This document shows, piece after piece, positions 34,401 to 44,072 of a stretch of 64,000 nt of DNA; positions within the stretch are counted from its first letter, which is position 1; every line of letters begins with the position of its first letter. The stretch is from the NCBI RefSeq assembly GCF_029227915.1, contig NC_079877.1, forward strand, positions 32,453,851-32,517,850, in the 5' to 3' direction. Below the pieces are notes generated by a model, which worked only from the letters and a program-made list of their open reading frames with translations, searched no databases and was not told the origin of the DNA. The DNA comes from Hydractinia symbiolongicarpus (taxonomy: Eukaryota; Cnidaria; Hydrozoa; Anthoathecata; Hydractiniidae). The position numbers and the translations under genes are program-made.

Positions 34401-37400
34401 TTAAAAAATCGTTCGGGAAATGAGTTAACCCCTGGGTACTTTTTTTGTATACTTTTGACTAAACGGGCCGAGTCCGAGATTTACGGGAAATCGCGGGTTT
34501 TCGTTTGCCAGTGATTAAACTTCTTTTATTCAGCGTCTCATCGAAACTAAAAACATTTTTGAAAACTACATGTCTCATGCCTTTTAGTGGTGAAAAAGTA
34601 ATTTAAAAAATCGTTCGGGAAATGAGTTTACTTCCTGGGTACTTTCTTTGCATACTTTTGACTATACGGGCCGAGTCCGGGATTTACGGGAAATTGCGGG
34701 TTTTCGTTTGCCGGCAATTAAACTTCTTTTATTCATCATCTCATCAAAAATGAAAACATTCTTGAAAACTACATGTCTCATGCGTTTTAGTGGTGAAAAA
34801 GTAATTTAAAAAATCGTTCGGGAAATGAGTTTACTTCCTGGGTACTTTCTTTGTATACTTTTGACTATACGGGCCGAGTCTGGGATTTACGGGAAATAGC
34901 GGGTTTTCGTTTGCCGGCAATTAAACTTCTTTTATTCATCGTCTCATCAAAAATGAAAACATTTTTGAAAACTACAAGTCTCATGCGTTTTACTTGTGAA
35001 AAAATAATTTAAAAAATCGTTCGGGAAATGAGTTTACTCCCAAGGTACTTTCTTTTTATACTTCTGACTATACGGGCCGAGTCCGGAATTTACGGGAAAT
35101 CGCGGGTTTTCATTTGCTGGCGATTAAACTCCTTTTATTTAGCGTCTCATCAAAAATGAAAACATTTTTGAACACTACAAGTCTCATGGGTTTTAGTGGT
35201 GAAAAAATATTTTAAAAAATCGTTCGGGAAATGAGTTTACTCCCTGGGTACTTTCTTTGTATACTTTTGACTATACGGGTCGTGGCCAGGATTTTGGGGA
35301 AATCGCGGGTTTTCGTTTGCCGGCGATTAAACTTCTTTTATTCAGCGTCTCATCAAAAATGAAAACATTTTTGAAAACTACAAGTCTCATGCGTTTTAGT
35401 GGTGAAAAACTAATTTAAAAAATCGTTCGGAAAATGAGTTTACTCCCTGGGTACTTTCCTTGTATACTTTTGACCATACGGTTCGTGTCCGGGATTTAGG
35501 GGAAATCGCGGGTTTTCGTTTGCCGACGATTAAACTTCTTTTATTCAGCGGCTCATCAAAAATGTAATCATTTTTAAAAACTACAAGTCTCGTGCGTTCA
35601 TGTGGTGAAAACCTAATTTAAAAAATCGTTCGGGAAATGAGTTAACCCCTGGGTACTTTTTTTGTATACTTTTGACTAAACGGGCCGAGTCCGAGATTTA
35701 CGGGAAATCGCGGGTTTTCGTTTGCCGGTGATTAAACTTCTTTTATTCAGCGTCTCATCGAAACTGAAAACATTTTTGAAAACTACATGTCTCATGCCTT
35801 TTAGTGGTGAAAAAGTAATTTAAAAAATCGTTCGGGAAATGAGTTTACTTCCTGGGTACTTTCTTTGCATACTTTTGACTATACGGGCCGAGTCCGGGAT
35901 TTACGGGAAATTGCGGGTTTTCGTTTGCCGGCAATTAAACTTCTTTTATTCATCATCTCATCAAAAATGAAAACATTCTTGAAAACTATATGTCTCATGC
36001 GTTTTAGTGGTGAAAAAGTAATTTAAAAAATCGTTCGGGAAATGAGTTTACTTCCTGGGTACTTTCTTTGTATACTTTTGATTATACGGGCCGAGTCCGG
36101 GATTTACGGGAAATTGCGGGTTTTCGTTTGCCGGCAATTAAACTTCTTTTATTCATCATCTCATCAAAAATGAAAACATTCTTGAAAACTACATGTCTCA
36201 TGCGTTTTAGTGGTGAAAAAGTAATTTAAAAAATCGTTCGGGAAATGAGTTTACTTCCTGGGTACTTTCTTTGTATACTTTTGACTATACGGGCCGAGTC
36301 CGGGATTTACGGGAAATTGCGGATTTTCGTTTGCCGGCAATTAAACTTCTTTTATTCATCGTCTCATCAAAAATAAAAACATTTTTGAAAACTACAAGTC
36401 TCATGCGTTTTAGTGGTGGAAAACCAATTTTAAAAATCGTTCGAGAAATGAGTTTACTCCCTGGGTACTTTCTTTGTATACTTTTGACTATACGGGCCGA
36501 GTCCGGAATTTACGGGAAATCGCGGGTTTTCGTTTGCCGGCGATTAAACTCCTTTTATTCAGCGTCTCATCAAAATGGAAAACATTTTTGAAAACTACAA
36601 GTCTCATGCGTTTTAGTGGTGAAAAACTAATTTAAAAAACCGTTCGGAAAATGAGTTTACTCCCTGGGTACTTTCCTTGTATACTTTTGACCATACGGTT
36701 CGTGTCCGGGATTTAGGGGAAATCGCGGGTTTTCGTTTGCCGACGATTAAACTTCTTTTATTCAGCGTCTCATCAAAAATGTAATCATTTTTAAAAACTA
36801 CAAGTCTCGTGCGTTCATGTGGTGAAAACCTAATTTAAAAAATCGTTCGGGAAATGAGTTAACCCCTGGGTACTTTTTTTGTATACTTTTGACTAAACGG
36901 GCCGAGTCCGAGATTTACGGGAAATCGCGGGTTTTCGTTTGCCAGTGATTAAACTTCTTTTATTCAGCGTCTCATCGAAACTAAAAACATTTTTGAAAAC
37001 TACATGTCTCATGCCTTTTAGTGGTGAAAAAGTAATTTAAAAAATCGTTCGGGAAATGAGTTTACTTCCTGGGTACTTTCTTTGCATACTTTTGACTATA
37101 CGGGCCGAGTCCGGGATTTACGGGAAATTGCGGGTTTTCGTTTGCCGGCAATTAAACTTCTTTTATTCATCATCTCATCAAAAATGAAAACATTCTTGAA
37201 AACTACATGTCTCATGCGTTTTAGTGGTGAAAAAGTAATTTAAAAAATCGTTCGGGAAATGAGTTTACTTCCTGGGTACTTTCTTTGTATACTTTTGACT
37301 ATACGGGCCGAGTCTGGGATTTACGGGAAATAGCGGGTTTTCGTTTGCCGGCAATTAAACTTCTTTTATTCATCGTCTCATCAAAAATGAAAACATTTTT

Positions 37401-38640
37401 GAAAACTACAAGTCTCATGCGTTTTACTTGTGAAAAAATAATTTAAAAAATCGTTCGGGAAATGAGTTTACTCCCAAGGTACTTTCTTTTTATACTTCTG
37501 ACTATACGGGCCGAGTCCGGAATTTACGGGAAATCGCGGGTTTTCATTTGCTGGCGATTAAACTCCTTTTATTTAGCGTCTCATCAAAAATGAAAACATT
37601 TTTGAACACTACAAGTCTCATGGGTTTTAGTGGTGAAAAAATATTTTAAAAAATCGTTCGGGAAATGAGTTTACTCCCTGGGTACTTTCTTTGTATACTT
37701 TTGACTATACGGGTCGTGGCCAGGATTTTGGGGAAATCGCGGGTTTTCGTTTGCCGGCGATTAAACTTCTTTTATTCAGCGTCTCATCAAAAATGAAAAC
37801 ATTTTTGAAAACTACAAGTCTCATGCGTTTTAGTGGTGAAAAACTAATTTAAAAAATCGTTCGGAAAATGAGTTTACTCCCTGGGTACTTTCCTTGTATA
37901 CTTTTGACCATACGGTTCGTGTCCGGGATTTAGGGGAAATCGCGGGTTTTCGTTTGCCGACGATTAAACTTCTTTTATTCAGCGGCTCATCAAAAATGTA
38001 ATCATTTTTAAAAACTACAAGTCTCGTGCGTTCATGTGGTGAAAACCTAATTTAAAAAATCGTTCGGGAAATGAGTTAACCCCTGGGTACTTTTTTTGTA
38101 TACTTTTGACTAAACGGGCCGAGTCCGAGATTTACGGGAAATCGCGGGTTTTCGTTTGCCGGTGATTAAACTTCTTTTATTCAGCGTCTCATCAAAACTG
38201 AAAACATTTTTGAAAACTACATGTCTCATGCCTTTTAGTGGTGAAAAAGTAATTTAAAAAATCGTTCGGGAAATGAGTTTACTTCCTGGGTACTTTCTTT
38301 GCATACTTTTGACTATACGGGCCGAGTCCGGGATTTACGGGAAATTGCGGGTTTTCGTTTGCCGGCAATTAAACTTCTTTTATTCATCATCTCATCAAAA
38401 ATGAAAACATTCTTGAAAACTATATGTCTCATGCGTTTTAGTGGTGAAAAAGTAATTTAAAAAATCGTTCGGGAAATGAGTTTACTTCCTGGGTACTTTC
38501 TTTGTATACTTTTGACTATACGGGCCGAGTCCGGGATTTACGGGAAATTGCGGGTTTTCGTTTGCCGGCAATTAAACTTCTTTTATTCATCGTCTCATCA
38601 AAAATAAAAACATTTTTGAAAACTACAAGTCTCATGCGTT
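31420..38640 (+). repeat. 12-mer HOR domain (2,434 bp), about three copies
   Basis: The diagnostic monomer ATGTAATCATTTTTAAAAAC with CTCGTGCGTTCATG begins at 31,911, 33,128, 34,345, 35,562, 36,779 and 37,996, exactly 1,217 bases each time, and nowhere else that I saw. Alternate 6-mers are of two kinds. Type A has GCCAGTGATT, TCTGGGATTTACGGGAAATAG, TTACTTGTGAAAA and CTCCCAAGGTAC. Type B has GCCGGTGATT, GCGGATTTTCG, GGTGGAAAACCAATTTT and AAAATGGAAAACATT. The true period is therefore A plus B, 2,434 bases. The first B end is at 31,504 (recurring at 33,938), so the domain starts near 31,420; it breaks near 38,640. Confidence 0.85.
35562..36778 (+). repeat. Type B 6-mer with a register-shifted interior
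   Basis: This B block has the same length as the others (1,217) but a different content. It has an extra CATTCTTG monomer (with GATTATACGGG near 36,080), and lacks the GAACACTACAAG with GGGATTTAGTGG monomer found in the B block at 33,128. As a result the GCGGATTTTCG to AAAATGGAAAAC segment lies 2,637 bases from its partner (33,634 and 36,271) instead of 2,434. One gained and one lost monomer cancel out. Confidence 0.75.
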
Positions 38641-39049
38641 TTAGTGGTGAAAAAATAATTTAAAAAATCGTTCGGGAAATGAGTTTACTTCCTGGGTACT
38701 TTCTTCGTATGCTTTTGACCATACGGGCCGAGTCCGGGATTTACGGAAAATCGCGGGTTTTCGTTTGCCGGCGATTAAACTTCTTTTATTTAGCGTCTCA
38801 TCAAAACTGAAAACATTTTTGAAAACTACAAGTCTCATGCGTTTTAGTGGTGGAAAACCAATTTTAAAAATCGTTCGAGAAATGAGTTTACTCCCTGGGT
38901 ACTTTCTTTGTATACTTTTGACCATACGGGATGTGTCCGGGATTTACATGAAATCGCTGGTTTTCGTTTGCCGGCGATTAAACTTCTTTTATTCAGCGTT
39001 TCATCAAAAATGAAAACATTTTTAAAAACTGCAAGTCTCATGCGTTTTA

Positions 39050-40270
39050 GTGGTGAAAAAATAATTTTAAAAATCGTTCGGGAAATGAGTTTACTCCCTG
39101 GGTACTTTCTTTGTATACTTTTGACTATACGGGCCGAGTCCGGGATTTACGGGAAATCGCGGGTTTTCGTTTGCCGGCGATTAAACTTCTTTTATTCATC
39201 GTCTCATCAAAAATGAAATCATTTTTGAAAACAACAAGTCTTATGCGTTTTAGTGGTGAAAAAATAATATTAAAAATCGTTTGGGAAATGAGTTTAATCC
39301 CTGGGTACTTTCTTTGTATACTTCTGACTATACAGGCTGAGTCAGGGATTTAGGGGAAATCGCGGGTTTTCGTTTGCCGGCGATTAAACTTCTTTTATTC
39401 AGCGTCTCATCAAAAATGAAAACATTTTTGAAAACTACAAGTCTCATGCGTTTTAGTGGTGAAAAATTAATTTAAAAAAACGTGCGGGAAATGAGTTTAC
39501 TCCCTGGGTACTTTCTTTATATACATTCGACTATACTGGCCGAGTCCGGGATTTACGGGAAATCGCGGGTTTCCGTTTGCCGGCGATTAAACTCCTTTTA
39601 TTCAGCGTCTCATCAAAAATGAAAACATTTTTGAACACTACATGTCTCATGGGTTTTAGTGGTGAAAAAATAATTTTAAAAATCGTTCGGGAAATGAGTT
39701 TACTCCCTGGGTACTTTCTTTGTATACTTTTGACTATACGGGCCGAGTCCGGGATTTACGGGAAATCGCGGGTTTTCGTTTGCCGGCGATTAAACTTCTT
39801 TTATTCATCGTCTCATCAAAAATGAAATCATTTTTGAAAACAACAAGTCTTATGCGTTTTAGTGGTGAAAAAATAATATTAAAAATCGTTTGGGAAATGA
39901 GTTTAATCCCTGGGTACTTTCTTTGTATACTTTTGACTATACGGGCCGAGTCCGGGATTTACGGGAAATCGCGGGTTTTCGTTTGCCGGCGATTAAACTT
40001 CTTTTATTCATCGTCTCATCAAAAATGAAATCATTTTTGAAAACAACAAGTCTTATGCGTTTTAGTGGTGAAAAAATAATATTAAAAATCGTTTGGGAAA
40101 TGAGTTTAATCCCTGGGTACTTTCTTTGTATACTTCTGACTATACAGGCTGAGACAGGGATTTAGGGAAATCGCGGGTTTTCGTTTGCCGGCGATTAAAC
40201 TTCTTTTATTCAGCGTCTCATCAAAAATGAAAACATTTTTGAAAACTACAAGTCTCATGCGTTTTAGTGG
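39050..40270 (+). repeat. Local 1- to 4-monomer duplications of the GAAATCATT class
   Basis: Monomers with GAAATCATTTTTGAAAACAAC followed by AATAATATTAAAAATCG and GTTTGGG lie at 39,215, 39,824 and 40,027, that is 609 and 203 bases apart. The same class without the AATATTAAA change recurs near 41,445 and 43,271 inside the 9-mer. The flanking TATACAGGCTGAG monomer appears at about 39,330 and 40,142, an 812-base spacing. The segment is a stack of small overlapping duplications. Confidence 0.7.
40221..40242. repeat. 9-bp perfect dyad inside the monomer (example copy)
   Basis: The left arm TCAAAAATG and right arm CATTTTTGA are exact reverse complements separated by AAAA. The element occurs once per monomer across the array. 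Many variants fall in the spacer (AAAT, TAAA, AACA) and leave at least eight paired bases. The forms with GAAAAT or AAAAAC in the middle keep eight. The CAAAACTGAAAAC class keeps only six. The arms could form a short cruciform or serve as a symmetric protein site. The symmetry is seen directly; any function is inference. It is too short of GC and has no gene upstream, so a transcription terminator is not supported. Confidence 0.85.
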
Positions 40271-40734
40271 TGAAAAAATAATTTAAAAAATCGTTCGGGA
40301 AATGAGTTTACTCCCTGGGTACTTTCTTTGTATACTTTTGACTATATGCGCCGAGTCCGGGATTTACGGGAAATCGCGGGTTTTCGTATGCCGGCGATTA
40401 AACTTCTTTTTTTCAGCGTCTCATCAGAAATGAAAACATTTTTAAAAACTACAAGACTCATGCGTTTTAGTTGTGAAAAATTAATTTAAAAAAACGTGCG
40501 GGAAATGAGTTTACTCCCTGGGTACTTTCTTTATATACATTCGACTATACTGGCCGAGTCCGGGATTTACGGGAAATCGCGGGTTTCCGTTTGCCGGCGA
40601 TTAAACTCCTTTTATTCAGCGTCTCATCAAAAATGAAAACATTTTTCAACACTACATGTCTCATGGGTTTTAGTGGTGAAAAATAATTTTAAAAATCGTT
40701 CGGGAAATGAGTTTACTCCCTGGGTACTTTCTTT

Positions 40735-40752
40735 GTATACTTTTGACTATAC
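40735..40752. repeat. Short GTATA/TATAC inverted repeat (example copy)
   Basis: GTATA and TATAC are reverse complements separated by eight bases (CTTTTGAC). The left arm is part of the palindrome GTATAC, present in most monomers. This is a second, weaker symmetric element about 80 bp from the main dyad in the neighbouring unit. Subclasses reading TTTATATACATTCGAC or CTTGTATACTTTTGACC keep part of it. No function can be assigned. Confidence 0.5.
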
Positions 40753-40785
40753 GGGCCGAGTCCGGGATTTACGGGAAATCGCGGG
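40752..40785 (+). other. Four CGGG tetranucleotides at ~10-bp spacing (example copy)
   Basis: CGGG begins at 40752, 40763, 40772 and 40782, giving spacings of 11, 9 and 10 bases, close to one helical turn each. The cluster is the GC-rich core of the monomer and lies between the GTATAC landmark and GCCGGC. Many monomers keep all four; others lose one, for example where CCGGGATT becomes CAGGGATT or where ACGGG becomes AGGGG. Such phasing puts the motifs on one face of the helix and may matter for nucleosome placement or protein binding. That role is inferred only. Confidence 0.6.
40760..40776 (+). other. Weak CENP-B-box-like 17-mer (example copy)
   Basis: The sequence GTCCGGGATTTACGGGA aligned to the mammalian CENP-B box core (N TTCG NNNN A NN CGGG N) agrees at seven of the nine essential positions. 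It has C for the second core T and T for the central A. It recurs in the many monomers that carry CCGAGTCCGGG followed by TTACGGG. The match may be chance, because the monomer is already rich in CGGG, and CENP-B homologues with this exact specificity are known mainly from mammals. I list it as a candidate site only. Confidence 0.2.
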
Positions 40786-40984
40786 TTTTCGTTTGCCGGC
40801 GATTAAACTTCTTTCAATCAGCGTCTCATCGAAAATGAAAACATTTTTGAAAACTACAAGTCTCATGCGTTTTAGTGGTGAAAAAATAATTTAAAAAATC
40901 GTTCGGGAAATGAGTTTACTCCCTGGGTACTTTCTTTGTATACTTTTGACTATATGCGCCGAGTCCGGGATTTACGGGAAATCG
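40782..40984 (+). repeat. Representative 203-bp monomer
   Basis: This copy runs from one CGGGTTTTCG landmark to the base before the next and is exactly 203 bp long. In order it holds a GC-rich segment ending in GCCGGC, the ATTAAAC and CTTCTTT pyrimidine-rich stretch (carrying a local CAATCA variant), the inverted repeat around CATTTTTGA, ACTACAAGTCTCATGCG, GTGGTGAAAAAATAAT, an A6 tract, ATCGTTCGGGAAATGAG, CCCTGGGTACTTTC, GTATAC and the CGGG cluster. A consensus assembled by hand has 57 A, 35 C, 42 G and 69 T. The length is three times 67 plus two, so an open frame cannot continue in register from one monomer to the next. The start point is an arbitrary phase. Confidence 0.95.
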
Positions 40985-42246
40985 CGGGTTTTCGTATGCC
41001 GGAGATTAAACTTCTTTTTTTCAGCGTCTCATCAGAAATGAAAACATTTTTAAAAACTACAAGACTCATGCGTTTCAGTTGTGAAAAATTAATTTAAAAA
41101 AACGTGCGGGAAATGAGTTTACACCCTGGGTACTTTCTTTATATACATTCGACTATACTGGCCGAGTCCGGGATTTACGGGAAATCGCGGGTTTCCGTTT
41201 GCCGGCGATTAAACTCCTTTTATTCAGCGTCTCATCAAAAATGAAAACATTTTTGAACACTACATGTCTCATGGGTTTTAGTGGTGAAAAAATAATTTTA
41301 AAAATCGTTCGGGAAATGAGTTTACTCCCTGGGTACTTTCTTTGTATACTTTTGACTATACGGGCCGAGTCCGGGATTTACGGGAAATCGCGGGTTTTCG
41401 TTTGCCGGCGATTAAACTTCTTTTATTCATCGTCTCATCAAAAATGAAATCATTTTTGAAAACAACAAGTCTCATGCGTTTTAGTGGTGAAAAAATAATT
41501 TAAAAAATCGTTCGGGAAATGAGTTTACTCCCTGGGTACTTTCTTTGTATACTTTTGACTATATGCGCCGAGTCCGGGATTTACGGGAAATCGCGGGTTT
41601 TCGTATGCCGGCGATTAAACTTCTTTTTTTCAGCGTCTCATCAGAAATGAAAACATTTTTAAAAACTACAAGACTCATGCGTTTTAGTTGTGAAAAATTA
41701 ATTTAAAAAATCGTTCGAGAAATGAGTTTACTCCCTGGGTACTTTCCTTGTATACTTTTGACCATACGGTTCGTGTCCGGGATTTAGGGGAAATCGCGGA
41801 TTTTCGTTTGCCGACGATTAAACTTCTTTTATTCAGCTTCTCATCAAAAATGTAAACATTTTTAAAAACTACAAGTCTCGTGCGTTTATGTGGTGAAAAC
41901 CTAATTTAAAAAATCGTTCGGGAAATGAGTTTACTCCCTGGGTACTTTCTTTGTACACTTTTGACCATACGGGTCGTGTCCGGGATTTAGGGGAAATCGC
42001 GGGTTTTCGTTTGCCGGCGATTAAACTTCTTTTATTCAGTGTCTCATCAAAGATGAAAATATTTTTGAAAACTACAAGTCTCATGCGTTTTAGTGGTGAA
42101 AAAATAATTTAAAAAATCGTTCGGGAAATGAGTTTACTTCCTGGGTACTTTCTTTGTATACTTTTGACCATACGGGCCGAGTCCGGGATTTACGGGAAAT
42201 CGCGGGTTTTTGTTTGCCGGCGCTTAAACTTCTTTTATTTAGCGTC

Positions 42247-44072
42247 TCATCAGAAATGAAAACATTTTTAAAAACTACAAGACTCATGCGTTTTAGTTGT
42301 GAAAAATTAATTTAAAAAAACGTGCGGGAAATGAGTTTACTCCCTGGGTACTTTCTTTATATACATTCGACTATACTGGCCGAGTCCGGGATTTACGGGA
42401 AATCGCGGGTTTCCGTTTGCCGGCGATTAAACTCCTTTTATTCAGCGTCTCATCAAAAATGAAAACATTTTTCAACACTACATGTCTCATGGGTTTTAGT
42501 GGTGAAAAATAATTTTAAAAATCGTTCGGGAAATGAGTTTACTCCCTGGGTACTTTCTTTGTATACTTTTGACTATACGGGCCGAGTCCGGGATTTACGG
42601 GAAATCGCGGGTTTTCGTTTGCCGGCGATTAAACTTCTTTCAATCAGCGTCTCATCGAAAATGAAAACATTTTTGAAAACTACAAGTCTCATGCGTTTTA
42701 GTGGTGAAAAAATAATTTAAAAAATCGTTCGGGAAATGAGTTTACTCCCTGGGTACTTTCTTTGTATACTTTTGACTATATGCGCCGAGTCCGGGATTTA
42801 CGGGAAATCGCGGGTTTTCGTATGCCGGAGATTAAACTTCTTTTTTTCAGCGTCTCATCAGAAATGAAAACATTTTTAAAAACTACAAGACTCATGCGTT
42901 TCAGTTGTGAAAAATTAATTTAAAAAAACGTGCGGGAAATGAGTTTACACCCTGGGTACTTTCTTTATATACATTCGACTATACTGGCCGAGTCCGGGAT
43001 TTACGGGAAATCGCGGGTTTCCGTTTGCCGGCGATTAAACTCCTTTTATTCAGCGTCTCATCAAAAATGAAAACATTTTTGAACACTACATGTCTCATGG
43101 GTTTTAGTGGTGAAAAAATAATTTTAAAAATCGTTCGGGAAATGAGTTTACTCCCTGGGTACTTTCTTTGTATACTTTTGACTATACGGGCCGAGTCCGG
43201 GATTTACGGGAAATCGCGGGTTTTCGTTTGCCGGCGATTAAACTTCTTTTATTCATCGTCTCATCAAAAATGAAATCATTTTTGAAAACAACAAGTCTCA
43301 TGCGTTTTAGTGGTGAAAAAATAATTTAAAAAATCGTTCGGGAAATGAGTTTACTCCCTGGGTACTTTCTTTGTATACTTTTGACTATATGCGCCGAGTC
43401 CGGGATTTACGGGAAATCGCGGGTTTTCGTATGCCGGCGATTAAACTTCTTTTTTTCAGCGTCTCATCAGAAATGAAAACATTTTTAAAAACTACAAGAC
43501 TCATGCGTTTTAGTTGTGAAAAATTAATTTAAAAAATCGTTCGAGAAATGAGTTTACTCCCTGGGTACTTTCCTTGTATACTTTTGACCATACGGTTCGT
43601 GTCCGGGATTTAGGGGAAATCGCGGATTTTCGTTTGCCGACGATTAAACTTCTTTTATTCAGCTTCTCATCAAAAATGTAAACATTTTTAAAAACTACAA
43701 GTCTCGTGCGTTTATGTGGTGAAAACCTAATTTAAAAAATCGTTCGGGAAATGAGTTTACTCCCTGGGTACTTTCTTTGTACACTTTTGACCATACGGGT
43801 CGTGTCCGGGATTTAGGGGAAATCGCGGGTTTTCGTTTGCCGGCGATTAAACTTCTTTTATTCAGTGTCTCATCAAAGATGAAAATATTTTTGAAAACTA
43901 CAAGTCTCATGCGTTTTAGTGGTGAAAAAATAATTTAAAAAATCGTTCGGGAAATGAGTTTACTTCCTGGGTACTTTCTTTGTATACTTTTGACCATACG
44001 GGCCGAGTCCGGGATTTACGGGAAATCGCGGGTTTTTGTTTGCCGGCGCTTAAACTTCTTTTATTTAGCGTC
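42247..44072 (+). repeat. 9-mer HOR, copy 2 (1,826 bp)
   Basis: It repeats copy 1 directly, and I found no difference in the landmarks compared. It ends with the GGGTTTTTGTTTGCCGGCGC and TTTTATTTAGCGTC monomer, which also ends copy 1; after copy 2 the sequence continues TCATCAAAACTGAAAAC instead of TCATCAGAAATG. This is the cleanest single duplication in the window and probably the most recent in the middle third. Confidence 0.9.

Larger units (their letters stand above)
40421..42246 (+). repeat. 9-mer HOR, copy 1 (1,826 bp)
   Basis: It starts at TCATCAGAAATG and contains TTTTCAACACTACATG, the short GTGAAAAATAATTTT monomer, CTTCTTTCAATCAGCG, CGTATGCCGGAGATT, a second CGTATGCCGG monomer, CTTGTACAC or CTTTGTACAC forms, and GTGTCTCATCAAAGATG. 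All are repeated 1,826 bases later. Upstream of 40,421 the sequence reads TTTCAGCGTC where the partner reads ATTTAGCGTC, which fixes the joint to within a few tens of bases. Confidence 0.9.

Noticed and set aside
40221-40242. Rho-independent terminator
   Set aside because: The hairpin arms are nearly all A and T with one or two GC pairs, it occurs in every monomer, and there is no gene to terminate.
40726-40750. Promoter or TATA box at TTTGTATACTTTT and ATAATTTAAAAAAT
   Set aside because: AT-rich strings of this kind are expected by chance, and no downstream gene exists. Satellite transcription is possible but cannot be shown from the sequence.
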